64,000 nucleotides of DNA from Bugula neritina. Lineage: Eukaryota; Bryozoa; Gymnolaemata; Cheilostomatida; Bugulidae. Of this stretch, positions 1 through 17,052 are shown piece by piece (positions within the stretch are counted from its first letter, which is position 1; each line of letters opens with the position of its first letter). Below the pieces are notes generated by a model. It was not told the DNA's origin and ran no database searches. It saw only the letters and a list, made by a program, of their open reading frames with translations. The stretch spans positions 579,001-643,000 of the forward strand of contig OZ037770.1 of the NCBI GenBank assembly GCA_964035545.1, in the 5' to 3' direction. The translations under genes were made by a program, and so were the position numbers.

Positions 1-479
1 ATAAATTAGTTCATAACATAAACATTTCACTATGTGAATATGAAATTTAATATGAATATCCCAATTACACTTGCTGTTGCTCTTTAGAGACTAGAGTTAT
101 AACTTATAACTATGATATAATAATGAATACCATTATTTTAACTAATCATATTACTCAGCTAATGTTAATGATAACTGTAAGTCTAAAAACCATTACGGTT
201 ATAGGTATCCCTGACTAATATTATTAATAATATAATCATTCGTTTTATACTTGTACTATATTTATATTTATACTTATACCTATTTTTATACTTATGATCA
301 TATCTATACTTTCACATATGCTTGTACATTTTACTCATAGTATCAGGGTGGCAATCGAAAAGTCATAATCGATATGCTAATCTAATAATAGAACCAACTG
401 CACTATTATTATTATTATTGTTGATTGACCGTAGTTTTTTAGCTGGTGTAACCTTTTACCATTGGCCTAGTTATACTAG
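1..479. other. AT-rich low-complexity flank
   Basis: Simple AT-rich DNA with repeated TTATAC/TTATAT-like steps around 240-320. Part of 320-480 may be the 3' untranslated end of the LINE that follows on the minus strand. I see no gene here. Confidence 0.5.
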
Positions 480-3290
480 GCTGAAATGGCTAGAACTTTC
501 CTCAGGATGTGAGCTTATCCTGATCCTAGTAAGGGTGTCTGCTGAATTAATGAGCATTTGTTTTCAGCTACTCCAAGTAGTGTCAGCCAGTCTACAATCT
601 TGTATAAAGCTCCAAAGGCTCCAGTTACAACGGGATGACTTTTTTGATGTTTTCCAAAGGCGGGTTTATTCTAGTGCTAAATTCTGATATTTTCCTAACT
701 TTTCTAATTTTTTTCTTTTACTCTGTAGTTAACAGGGACTGTGATATCAATTATCGTTGTTTCAGCATTATGCTTGTCAACTACTAATATATCGGGTCTC
801 CTAACTTTGATGACTACGTCAGTGTGTATGTTAAAATCTTACAAGGTTTTCACATTATCATTTTCCAGTACTTATTCTGCTTGATGGCCGTACCAATTCT
901 TACTTTTCTGAAACCCACGAAGTTCACACAACTACTATTGAAATTATCAATGCCAAAAGGTTGTGTTTTTTCTTATATTCTCCTTCTGCTACCTTCTCAA
1001 ACTCACTCAATACGTGCATCGAAGTTTTGTCTCTTGCGTTACACATTCCACACTTCTTGCTACCCTGTTCTCTCATCATAGCCACTTTATAATTTCTAGT
1101 AGTGAATAGTTGATTTTGCGCAGCTGTCAGCAGTCCTTCTGTTTCCTTTTTCAGCCAACCATACTTCAACCAGTTCCAGGAAAATGCTTTCATGTCTTCC
1201 ACCATTTTGATGTATTGACCACGTGAAGCTTTTCTTTACACTCATCAGTTCTTTCTATCACGTTATCATTATTTAGTTCTACCGCTGTTCTGTCTTTTAG
1301 GAAGGTATTCAGTGTGGTGTTTCTATCAGTCTATGTTATATTTATGTAGTCTGACATGCTGCAGTTTTCAATCTTTATGCATTTTTCAGTTGACAACATT
1401 CTTCTACCGCCTTCCCTTCTGCTAAAATACAGCCTGCCTACATCTGCTCTCGGATAGGGTGCACGGTTTGTTGTCATTAGCTTCCTTGTCTTTCAGTCTA
1501 TATTTTTTAGCTCATGAAACAGTTCAGTCAAGTATTCTAGCTGTGTAATGCACTGCTGTTACTGCCCATTTGTTTATTGCTTTGATTGTGTTTTCACCAT
1601 TCAGTTTTGAATCCAGAACTTTTCTTATTTGTTTGTAGTACTCCTTGATCTTATTTTTCATTTCATATATTTGTATTCCATCAATCTCAAGAACTCCTAG
1701 ATATTTATACGGCTTCTCACCCAGATCTTTGATTACCTGTTCATCAGGCAAACTGATTCCTGTGTCCTTAATTTTCTTTCCCTTTCTCATAACCAGTGTG
1801 GCACATTTTTTAATCCAAATTTCATTTCTATATTCCTTGTGAAGATCCCGGCAGTGTTTACCAAAGCTTCCAGTTCCCACTTTGATTTCCTATTTACCTT
1901 CAGGTCATCCACATATAGGAGATGGTTTGTTTTCTGTCTCGTCGAAATTTGCATCATTGAGCCGCTTCTGTCATGCGAATCGGTAGTTGGAGAAAAGGGA
2001 TAGAGATAAAGAGTCTCCTTGGAAAATTCTTAGTTTGATCTTTATTTCTCCTATCTTTTCTTCCAGGTATTTCAGTTGTGTTTTCCAGGTTTCATGCTTT
2101 TTCTTATCAACCTTATGACATTAATTGCTATTCCAGTTGTTTGCATCGTTTCTAAGATCTAATTTCCTTGTCTTTACATATGCTCCAATTTGTTGCTAAC
2201 TTTATTTAGTCATTCTGCATTGGTATTATTTTTAGTTGGCTGACCCCATATATTTTATCAGAATGCTTTTGATTTCCTTGTCAGGTGCCTCTTTAGATGT
2301 ATGTATTCATTTCCTCGTAATTCTTGATAAAAGCGCTTATCATTGTAAACATTGTGTTCTGATTATATTGATCAACTCATTCTGTATATCTGTTCATCTT
2401 CTGGCTTACAGCTCTCAGGTTTTGCTTCAGTTTTTCAATCACTACACCACACTCTTTGTTCTTTATCCTATATTTTTTTTCAACCATTCTTCTCAATGAA
2501 TCATTGTAAGCTCTACTTTTTCACTCTGCTATTTTACTTAAGTCTGATCTAATTTCTTTTTATTTCTTCTGCAGTCGTATTTTCCATACTTGTACATTGT
2601 CAGTTTTTCTTTTTCCTTTTTGTTACACACTTGTTCTGTTACTATTTTTCGCACAAGCCATGGTGGTGTTATTAAGCTCAATGGTATTAATAATCTCAAC
2701 ACAGTTTAGCACATCATTAATCTGTTTTACTGCCTGTAGTAATTTGACCCTCTCAATGTGCCTAAGGGCTCTTAGTGTTGGTCGATCATTAGATAGTTTG
2801 TTATGCTCATTTATAATTTTTCTACTAACACTTTTTCTACCTCTGAACTAGGTACTCTTAAAATTCTCATGGCTGATTTATATGCTATCTCATGTTGTAC
2901 TATAACATCCTCTATTTGCAAATTTAGCTCTTCATTATCTTCTTCACCAATTGATGTGCCTAGTTCTTGCAAGGTTCCTTCTTCAATCTTATGGAGTTCT
3001 TCTTCCATAAAATGCTTGTGTTTCTTCATAGTTCTTGCTTAATCCGCTAGTCTCTATTCGCTGATGTTAAACTCTCCTCTGTTTTCCAGCGTTTGCACAT
3101 TCTTTTTAAATAATTCTTTGATCCGGGTCTACAGAGCTCATACATTGTTTTTCTATAACCTCTCAATTTGGGTGTACTTTTGAAGCAGCATTTCATGACA
3201 ACTTTGTTGTCTTCTCTTGAGTATCTTCTTCTAGTTGTGCCATTAACGGGTTGACGGCCGTAGGTTGCCTGGCCCTCCACATACCCACTG
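480..3290 (-). mobile_element. Decayed non-LTR retrotransposon with restriction-like endonuclease (R2/NeSL-like)
   Basis: Read on the minus strand, collinear pieces of one LINE polyprotein appear in several frames. An N-terminal block near 3230-3050 contains RRRYSREDNKVVMKCC and GYRKTMYELCRPG. A charged region follows (2850-2200). The reverse transcriptase YVDD motif is near 1905-1920, then KKCATLVMRKGKK and YKYLGVLEIDGIQ (1850-1650). Next comes WLKKETEGLLTAAQNQ with a Cys/His knuckle (1170-1010), and finally the endonuclease-like RRPDILVVDKHNAETTIID (about 800-730). These match the order in R2-type elements whose endonuclease follows the RT. Frameshifts and stops break the frame. The stretch between the N-terminal region and YVDD is far too short for a full RT palm, so an internal deletion is likely. 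This is a dead copy; both ends are approximate. Confidence 0.75.
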
Positions 3291-4279
3291 CCAGACGAGA
3301 CATGCCATGTTTAGTTAGACATACTATTAACGTCGTTGGCTTTATTAGTTCTATTTTAATGGATCATATTATTATTTTTACTTATTATTATTATCACTAT
3401 CAGTAGCAAATAAATAATTTTATATTTGTTATTAGTTACTACTTATAGAAATTGAGTGCCACAGCTTGAGGGTTATAAAGTCAGTCTTAGTCAATGTATT
3501 GGGGATGCTGATACTGACATTTGGCTTTGAGCTCATAGTTAAATTGCTAACAACTATACCTAAGGATAACAGGAGTATTAAAATGTTAATTTATAAGGAT
3601 TATAACCTTAGAGTGGAGATATTATTCTCAATTTATTTAGTTTTTACTTTACTAACTTTTATTTTATTCATCAACCTTACTGTCTATTTAAATAGCAAAC
3701 TAAAGAATAATTATGAAGGCCTTTGAATTGAAGTACTTTTCTGTAGCTGATTAGATTTCAAGTATTAAAATAACATACTAGGACAGAATACCATTATATG
3801 AGCTAGATTAATAAAGTAAAGAAGATTTCTTTGTTAATCAAAATATAGGTGTCACATATGCCTATTTTTAAGATTATGTTCTTATATGTGCTGTCTTTTT
3901 AATATTTTTAAAGTGCTACATTTTGAGGGTAGCCTACATCAATATGACTGCCCTGTAATTGCTTGTCAACTATAAGAGTTAGATCTATAAACTGTCTCAT
4001 TTTCAAATTATCTTTACTTTTTTAATTGATGTTAACATGACTATTCCTATTAGTATTTTGGTGTTTACCATTAGTAATGTTTGAACTAACATCAATATCA
4101 TTGTTAATTTGTCTAATTATTCAAATTTTAATATTCATCATTTGTGAACAGTAAAAAAAAATTTGTCTTTCTTAAATTAATGTGATGCTAGATTAGCTAC
4201 TCTAGCAAGTGTGTATTGTGCAATGAGTACTAATGCCATATTTTTGCACTTCTTGTTCTATATAATTTAGATTTAAGGT
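3291..4279. other. AT-rich spacer, nothing recognised
   Basis: It holds one 86-codon plus-strand open frame (3466-3726) of hydrophobic, AT-biased composition, with no domain, splice context or motif I can support. No RNA gene or repeat structure was seen. Confidence 0.4.
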
Positions 4280-6268
4280 AACAATTCCTAAAGCTATCAC
4301 ATAATGCTGCTATCAGTTATAAAGATGTCACTGATCCAAACATTGAAAACCAGCTGAGTGCATGCAAGGTTGAAAACTTATTTTCTCTGGTTAGGTAAGT
4401 AGAAAGGTATTTGCTGTAATTTACAACTATTTTGTTTTCAACATCCTTGATGTTCATCTCTAAAAGATAAGTAGCACATAATGGTACCTGTTTTACTTAG
4501 CAGAAGAAATTATTGTCAAAGCTCTATTACTACATTTTAAATTGTATGACACTCTTTTAACTACATTTGATTTCATATCTCAAATAATTATATTTCTGAC
4601 TCATGAAACTGTAACCACACACTTGAGAACAAAATAAATAATGATATGGAAGCTTTCTTTAACTTTGTCAATTTAGTCAACAGCCAATGACTGAAAACAT
4701 GTTTTGTACACTATTGATTGCCTCTCTATTTCCGCTATAAGGCAGAAATTTTAATCTCAAAATTTAAGACACTGGCAATTCTTCCCAATAATACGTTGTT
4801 CAAAACAAATATTTTTTGCCAAGTAATATAGTATTTAATTATATTTTTTAGTCAAAGAAATTTGTTTGGTTTCTTGTGTCATCTTGAATAGGTTGTTATT
4901 CATTATCTTTTTCTTCGTGTTATGGCTATGAGTGTATCTAACCTTTGCTGACAGGTTTTTCCCCCATCACTATATGTTTCTCTGTTTACTCTCTAACAGT
5001 TTTATTTTCATTCATTTTTTAGAGTTTACTAAAATGACATGGGTGTGCTTTGTTGTGGCTCCTAATTGAGCGCATCCGTTGAGATTATTGGAAGTTTTGT
5101 TGAAACTGAGCTGAGGCCTCTTACTCCTAAAGGCAAGAATTTGAGTCATCTTAGCTACTTGTAGCATATCAACATCGAACAGCACCATTCCACTACTCTA
5201 AGCTTAAGGTTTTGGCTGCATTAGATCAACAGGTAAGTTTAATAGTTTGTATTTCGTACACTATTTCATGATGTCTGTTCAGCATTTACTTGGTAGCACA
5301 CATTTATAGATTTTGCATTCTTTTAGTTTTTTGCAGTACAACTTTTCTACGCAACTATTACACTGTTGTTGCTGTTAATTGTAGTTTATTCTGCTTGACC
5401 ATGCAATTATTGAATTATGTTGCAAAGGTGATTGAGTCCTTTTATTTAATTTAGTACACACTGGAAATCTGCAGTTTTTAGCCATTTTTACATTTTAGCT
5501 GCTAATGAACAATGCTTTTTGCTTAAAATTAGTGAGACATCAAGAAATACACCTAAATAATCAAGGTTCTTCTTAATTTTGCATGATTTCTCATGTTTTT
5601 TCCTATTTATTCATTTCATTTGGATTGCCTACTGTTACAAACTAACCGTGGCGATCCCCAGTCAGAAGTTGCTGTAATTAGAAAAAAAGCATAGGAAATC
5701 AAAGAAAATTAAAAAGAGCCTTGATTATTTAGGTGTATTTATTGATATTTTTTTAGTTTCGGGCCAAAACTCATGTTCATTAGCAAAAACTTGAGATCTT
5801 TAGTATGTACTACCTTAAATAAAATGAACCAATTGCAGTAAATTTCTGCATTTTCTAATACTTCTTAAATTTATACCTAAAATAGTGCTGTCTTAAGAAA
5901 ATGACACTAGCTGCTGTTTTCATGTATGTGCCCCAATTGTATATAATGCTGTTGATTTGTTTAGTGCTTTTTCTATTTGTTTGTTATATAACTTTTCTTT
6001 TATGGTTGTTGCCAGCACCTAAAGCATTATTCATTAGTGTCAATTAATTTCTACTCACAGTTTTACTGTTACATAGTTTATAAAGCCCTTGTGTCAACTT
6101 TTCTAGATATCCTGGTTAAAATTGTTCTACTTGATGAATGGCATAGGGCATATGCAATAGCAAAACAGTTGCAGGCTGTTTTGGAAAAAAAATTGTGCAT
6201 ATAACCTTCATTTTATACATGTTATTTAGGCTTTGGTAGAACTGTTGGAGAGCCTTCCTCTTGAATAA
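4280..6268 (+). pseudogene. Possible decayed multi-exon gene, function unknown
   Basis: Four plus-strand segments read like exons of one non-transposon protein. (1) About 4290-4393 contains DVTDPNIENQLSACKVEN and ends before GTAAGT. (2) About 5070-5231 starts in matching phase with ASVEIIGSFVETELRPL and ends with LKVLAALDQQ before GTAAGT. (3) From about 6106 after TTTTCTAG there is KIVLLDEWHRAYAIAKQ. (4) 6230-6268 after TTATTTAG reads ALVELLESLPLE and then stops at TAA inside AATAAAG, which would also serve as a poly(A) signal. Segment 2 needs one frameshift near 5160, and the exon 3 to 4 junction has no good donor. I do not recognise the family. It may be a pseudogene or a gene I have only partly resolved. 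Confidence 0.35.
5490..5795. repeat. Imperfect inverted repeat, MITE-like
   Basis: The left arm (about 5500-5600, around ACACCTAAATAATCAAGG) is the imperfect reverse complement of the right arm (about 5690-5790, around CCTTGATTATTTAGGTGTA), including a GCTAATGAACA-like outer part. A diverged relative lies at about 62815-63055 in intron 1 of gene C. Two hairpin-forming copies point to a short non-autonomous DNA element. No clear target-site duplication was found. Confidence 0.5.
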
Positions 6269-9200
6269 AGCTACTCAACTTCCCGGATTCTACTTTATTG
6301 ACATTAACCCACTACCTACAAAACGCCTTGAAATTTAGCTAATAAATTATGTATTTTGTGATTTTTTTTAAATGTACAATGTTATGTATAAATTACAATC
6401 AGTTTATATATATATACATATCTTTTACTACTTAGTATTACAGTGTACAAAGCATTTCAGGGTTAACAATTTAATTAATTGGCCCTAACAGTAATTATGT
6501 ATAATACAGATTTGCAGATGCTTTAAATGAACCCAAAAAGCTGATGTTGTTAAACAGTGTACAAAATAGTCACCTCATATCAGCCAGACATGCTTAGTCA
6601 TTACCTAGCATTAAAATCATATTATGAATGCAGTCAAGTTTTGATATGCATCCCTATTATTGATAGTTTGTGAACCAGCAATTAAATATCAAGAAGCAAT
6701 ATTACTAACCAATGTGCTGGTTAAAGAGTTTCAAGTTGTAGTTATAGTATCAAACTATTATAATGGCATAAAAACTATCAGTTAAAACATCTTATTATTA
6801 TTTACTACAGGAATACATATTATAGGTGTGCTAAAAATCTGGTAGAAGCATCAATTATTTTAGATGTTTTGGATTTAGTATCTCTGTACTATAATGTAAT
6901 ATACAGAACATCAGGTGCTGTCTCCACAGTGCATTGATGGCACTAATGAATATTAATACATGCAGGCAGTGTTGGTAATGATTTATTGAAATAGGAGTTT
7001 AAAAACTGTTTAAACAACAATGAAAAGCCTGAGATTAGTCCAAGGAGAGGGGTATTTCAAGCTAGCAGATGAGCAATATAGATGCGAAAGTCTTGCCTAA
7101 AAATCATTATTGTTATATCTAGTCATTAATTTCTTGCAATAGATCTATTTCACTATTGAGAAGAACAAAATTAGCTAGTAAACACTGTAATAGAGTCAAG
7201 GCACTTTGGCAGTGCTAGTTTAAAATAAACCTGGGATAGTCGAATAGCAGAAGTACTTTTTGATGCATAATATAATTATGTACAGCTTAAGATTTTGCAA
7301 TACTGTGTTTTCAGTGCGATATTAATTTCAATAGCTACATTAAAATAATGTACAATTCTAGCAAGTGATGCAAAATCTTCTAAGATGCTATGACTGTAGC
7401 AGTTTGCTACTAGTCTCAAGTAACAAACCAAATAGCCTCTCTTTGTGCCATCATCCAAATGCCAAACAAATAACTCATTCACTCTGTAACAACAAGGTGG
7501 TCTCCCAAGTAGATTGTTAGACATTTCAGGCATTAATAACCAAAAGCGTTTCACTTTGGCATAATTGTATAGTTACCCAGCTAAATAAATAATGTATTCA
7601 TGGTATTGTAATTCCAAGCCATGCATTTATCTGTGAATGCAGCTAAGTATTTAATACGGCCATATATTTATGTACTATGTAGCAATGCCTAATGTAGCTG
7701 TCAAGCTTCTACTTATACTCATTTTACTGATGCTTTACTTCTGATTACATGATTACAAACATAGCAGTTCAAACAAAATTATTTTAGATAGGAATAAATA
7801 TAATGCTCCTAGCAAATGTTGTAAAACTATTTTCCAAAAACATATACTTTGCAAAAAAACTTTTCAGAAAGTTATAATGCATTTATCTTATTATTGTTTC
7901 ATTTAAAAGTTATAATGATAGAATATTATACTTAAAACACACTCAAATTTTTAGATTCTTGTAATATTGTTAAACAAGAGTTAACAGTAAGATTGGCTGT
8001 AGAGTAGAATGTTTAGCTGTTTGTACTGAAGCTAACAAGTAACTGGCATTAAAAAGAGATGTAGATAAAAAGTGACAGAATAACAACTGGCTTGTATATT
8101 GGTAGTGCAAAAAGCTGTATATAACAGTTTAAACAAATACCCATTAGAATAAATGGTAACCCAGTACTTAAAATGTGGTATGTCATAATACATATTTGTG
8201 ATGTATTGACTAGGCTAGATCAACACATAGCACTATATAATTGCTTTAGTATTTACAATTAGTTTGTGGTCTGGTGGGATTTGTTGATAGCCATTGTCTT
8301 TATTAACATAACAGTTTCATAAAATTAGCAGTTTTCCTTATTCACCTAGTTAATTTTTAAGATTTATGTACAATATTTACATATTAGGATATAAAAAATA
8401 TCTTCAACCAGTGAATATCAAAATAATGATTAAAGACATATTTTACGTCATATTTTTGTGGCAATCTAAATAATAAGCTGGTCTAAATTGTACTTGTGCA
8501 AACAGAACCAGCTCATGAATATATGTTGTCTTTTTTTAACTTGACAGTTAATCTAATATGGATGTGTATTTTATACTTGCTTTTGTGTTTAAGGTGATAA
8601 AATTGCACTGGTAAGGTAAATAAACATTGCTTGTTTGGCATGCTTTTGCGTGGCATTGCATATTATGCTAAACTAATGGCCAGTTTTGCAGTAGCTTCAC
8701 CATAACCTTCAAAAGAATGCAAATATCATCTAATTATTGTAAGCTTTTTAAGTTAATTTGTCTAGCTATAAACACATGTAAAACTATTAGGCTATTCCAA
8801 TTTCACGATATACATAGCTCTATAATTCTGAAAAACTGCTAGGTAGAGTGGAAATTAAACATGATCTATTCATTGCTAAAGTATTACAGCTATGAATAAT
8901 ATATATGTGATTACCTGAGTGATATCACAATCTTCACTTGCTAAGTTAGTTTAAATACAGGAAAAAAAATTAATCTGGAGAAAGATTATATATGAGAAGC
9001 TGTTTTTGTAATAATTTCCTGCTCTAGGGTGATTTAGAAGAATTGTTTTAATGCAAAACTTTTGCATACATGAGTTGAATAAAATCATTGAGAGTTTTAT
9101 GAAGGTCTATTTGTGTATAGGTAGCCCTAATGCATGTCACAACTCAAGTTTTTAGATTTTATGTAATTTGTGGTGCAAAGTTGCAAATAAAAACCTTATT

Positions 9201-10924
9201 TTAATAATACTTAGACATATGCAAGCAATAAAGATAATGAAAAAAATGCTATAGTTGCTAATTAGCTAATATTACTTGCATATGATGCAAATATTTGTAT
9301 GCATGCATGTTTAGTTTATTAGCATTGGTTAGATATAATTGAATATATAGATTTGATGTGGAAATTGAAGAAAATCAATATGTTGTGTTCTATATACAAC
9401 AACAGTTTTTACATTGGTTTGTTAATTACTTCATAAATCATTTATTACTTCATGCAATATTTGTTCCTGCAATTTTGCAGAGTGGCAAAATGCATTTCAA
9501 AGACATATATTAAGTGATTTTAATTATACTAGAATTTTCAAACCAAGAATTTTTGGGGAGTTTTCTTCTTCCTAAGACAATTGAACACATAATAAGTTGT
9601 AGGCCACAACTCCTTTATACAACCTTGCAAGAAATTATGCAGCCATTTAAATAGAAAAGGAATTATTGAATTTATTTATTCAACATTATTAGTATTTTAT
9701 AAATATTTGTTGCATTTAATTAATGAGCATAAAATTTGTTTTACAAATACTGTAATTAACAGCATGGTAAAAATATATTATATATACTGGTATATATTTT
9801 GTATTGTATTAGATTTAGGCTACATTGCTAATTGAAATGAGTTAATGGCTAAGTTTAAATACCTTCGACTTATAGATTACATTTTTATGTGCTATAAAAA
9901 TTTAACTCGTTTGTTACGACATTTCTCCATGCATAAAAGCAAAACTTACGGCAAGAAATCCTTAGCTAGAAAGATAAATAATAATTTACTTTAATTACAT
10001 CAAAAGCTAATATCAGCAAGCATTCTATAAATAATGGGAATTTACCTAGTGTAATTTTTCTTAAACTAGCTAAGCTTGCTTGGTACTTTAATAAGTTTAT
10101 TGGCATAGTGTATTATGTTATACTTATATATTTTTAAGACTTTAAGGAAAATGATGTTTTAGCTGCGTTATTCCTAATGCAAGCCTTATAAATTTACAAT
10201 ATATACTAAAATATTATATTTGTAATTAGAAAGAAAACAAATTACTTTCATAAACTTATAATTATTGCATTCTGTTATTGTTAATGCTAGAATAACAAAT
10301 TGAACACGGCATATGCTTCCCTAACCAGATGCTTTTAAACGGATTAAAAATAATTTGTCAATTTTTAATTATGAGGAACAAACTCCTCGGTAGTTTCTAC
10401 ATTTGCGCATGATTTTATCAAGATAGGCTTGCTTTTGTGTCAACCTGTAGCCAGTGCAACTATACTTTATGTAACGAGTAAAACAGACTCATTTCAAAGT
10501 ACACAGTCTAAAGGGTAGGAATTACTACAAAGAAAAGTGCCGGTTAAAAGTTAATTATAATTGGAAATAAGGTGAAATATCAGTCAGAAATTAAAAAGTG
10601 TCAACTAAAAAGGTGTATTGTTATTTCTTTTTGGCTTAATGAAAATGTTTTTTGAGGAAGAAGTACGAGAAACATCTAGGAGGGGTTCATATCCACCACT
10701 GGCGACTACCTGTTTATTGATGAAGAACTATCCAATGATAGTACAGTATTATGGTCTTTTGCCTTATAATTGGCTTTGATTTTTTTATGTCTAATTACGA
10801 GATACTAAACAGATGCAAAGTATGTTGTGCACAGGCAGTTTTTTTATGTCTCTAAACAACATTCTAGGAAAATATATACTGCATTCGCCCTACCCTAACA
10901 TATAAAAATGAGATCTGACCTGTT
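6269..10924. other. Long AT-rich intergenic region without recognised genes
   Basis: There are no long open frames on either strand. The only notable one is a 92-codon minus-strand frame at 7276-7554 (internal WHLDDGTKRGYLVCYLRL), which has no start context, splice partner or family that I recognise. No exon of the receptor family was found here on the minus strand, which matters because gene F lacks its last six exons. Confidence 0.4.
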
Positions 10925-11330
10925 ACAGGAACTCTGGTAGACAGGATTAGCTCCTTTGAGATGCGCATGTTAAGGCACTGCATTAAGTTTGAAAGATCAC
11001 AAAAAAATGATCAGATAACAGCAAAAGCAATCAGAGATATATCTTGAAAATAGAGGTTGTAATGATATGGCAATGTTTGCCGACATGAAAGCAATAAGGA
11101 TATCATTAAAGTATATCAAATGAGAGTAGAGGGAAGCATAGAGTGTGGTTAGCCAAATGACAGTAGAGTGACACAATCAAAGCTCAATTCTGTCAGCTTA
11201 TAGAGCTAAACCAGAATGACACAAATGATCAAATGAGATAGAAAAGTCTGGTTCACCTGGAGTTAGGCAAAAAGCCCGTAACCCAATTGGAAAATGGTGG
11301 GTAAAAGCAAGAAATGTGAAAAAGCTACTG
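10925..11330 (+). mobile_element. LINE reverse-transcriptase C-terminal fragment
   Basis: On the plus strand the translation begins near 10928 with TLVDRISSFEMRMLRHCIKF and continues, through stops, to YGNVCRHESNKDIIKVY and MRVEGSIECG. This is the usual post-RT tail of many LINE polyproteins (F-E-M-R-x-L-R then Y-G-H-V-x-R). Several in-frame stops show it is a dead 5'-truncated fragment. It sits just downstream of gene F's last visible exon, in the opposite orientation. Confidence 0.6.
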
Positions 11331-11409
11331 AATACTACACAACTAACTAACCATTACTTATGGTAGCTATTGTAGTTACTAATTCTCACTGAAGTACCTT
11401 ATATCATTA

Positions 11410-11566
11410 CTATTCTTGTGAGAAAGCTCAAAAGAAAACGTTTCAATTAAAACTAGCTAAGAATGTATTCATGATTTGAACCAGATCAATTATGATTACT
11501 TCAGATGCTCCTTTTAACATCACCAATGACTTCAGGCTTACTGAGTCTGCATTCTAACTCCAAACC
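11410..11566 (-). repeat. SINE-like repeat, copy 1 (head lost)
   Basis: Shares CTTCAGATGCTCCTTTTAAC and the flanking TGTGAGAAA...CTAGCTAAGAATGTATTCATGA pattern with copies at about 24535, 49645 and 50670. It lacks the tRNA-like head visible in the 49.6 and 50.7 kb copies. It lies just after exon 9 of gene F, at the same relative place as the copy in gene E. Confidence 0.55.
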
Positions 11567-11592
11567 ATCAATTAAAATGCAATGTTTCTCAC

Positions 11593-15729
<4,137 letters not shown>

Positions 15730-16747
15730 TGTGATTAAGTTTTAGTTAAAACTGCTAGTACTGGTATATTTCAATTAATTAAACTTTCAATAAATTGATT
15801 TAGTTTCAGGAAATTAATTATTTTCTATTGTTGATTCGTATGCAAATAGTTTAAATTACAAAACGTCCTAATATCATTATAGATATAAGTGTAATATTAT
15901 GGTTCAAAATAATTTTATAATTTAATATCAACTTAATATGCCTTGAGTTTGATATTACATCAAATGACCACGTAATCTATCACACTTAGTTTGTAAGCAG
16001 ACGCAATGTGATCTTTATAGAGCTCCTACTGGCGTTTTTATTAGTAAAGCTGCTGTGAAAAGTACAATTAACAGAATTATGAATATGCTATAATGAAATG
16101 ATAATAATATGTGATAGAAACTTTTATCAGTGATAATTTGACACTAATTAATTAGCTTCAAATAAAGAGCAAGTAATGCTATGAAAAATCAGTATAATAT
16201 ACATCATCTAAATTATTAAAAATGATATTAAAAAGTACAGTACAAATATACAAAGTATTGCAATAACAATAATAACCTTGTTAGACCATACAGGATTGTC
16301 GCCTAATTATAACTTTGATGTTAATGCAATTTTATTCTCCTCTTTTATAAAAATGATTTAAATATATACAAATAATGTGAATGAAAAGTTACTCAGCAGT
16401 TTGCTGACTGAAAGTGTAACACAGAATGAGGGCAGAGAGCAAAATCTGATTTAACAAATGAATAATTGCAAGAAATTGATGGTGTAAAAGCTATAAATTA
16501 TATAAACTTAATCGTAGTGAATTATACACATAAGGAATTTATGTTGACATTTGTGTACAATTTCATCATAGCCACAGAAGAAAACAACTATAAATATATA
16601 TGACCAATGTAATGTTTCTTTATTATGAGAAAGTTAGTTAGCTTTATTTGTTTTGATGAGATTAAGAAATTTTACTGGCATTCCCAATTATTTTATATCT
16701 CAACTGATTCAGTTTAAATATAGCAACGGAGATGAGAGAGAAAGAAG
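15730..16747. promoter_or_regulatory. Region between gene F start and LTR element
   Basis: About 1 kb of AT-rich DNA upstream of the F start codon, presumably holding its promoter. No clear TATA or initiator context stood out among many AT-rich steps. The 3' LTR of the retrotransposon borders it, pointing toward F. Confidence 0.3.
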
Positions 16748-16944
16748 TGTTTTATTCTTTAGATGTCTATTTATCTAGCAATTATTAGTGGATTAGTTTT
16801 AATCTTCAGTTTATTTTAATCAAGCACTGCAGTTTGCCAAACAGGAAGTGACTATCTTTTACAAAAACAGAATAATAATTGATCAGCTAAAACATCAAGA
16901 AAAGGTAACTCCAAGTTTACATAAACTGTGTAAATATTACAACA
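16748..16944 (-). repeat. 3' LTR of the Mag-like element
   Basis: 197 bp, begins TGTTTTATTC and ends TTACAACA on the plus strand; identical to the copy at 20903-21099. The polypurine tract lies at 16945-16954, read on the minus strand. Confidence 0.95.
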
Positions 16945-17052
16945 TCCCCTCTTTAGTTTCAGGCTACAACAACAAAAAAAACACACAAAAGAAACGGTTT
17001 GACAACAGTAATTAAATCAAGTGCAACTTATACTACAGGCGTGGATAATAAA

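Noticed and set aside
3466-3726. 86-codon hydrophobic frame that could look like a small membrane protein
   Set aside because: AT-biased composition alone yields Leu/Ile/Phe-rich frames. No homologous motif, splice site or neighbour supports it.
7276-7554. 92-codon minus-strand frame with WHLDDGTKRGYLVCYLRL
   Set aside because: Better than random composition, but there is no recognisable family, splice partner or second copy in the window. Left as unassigned.
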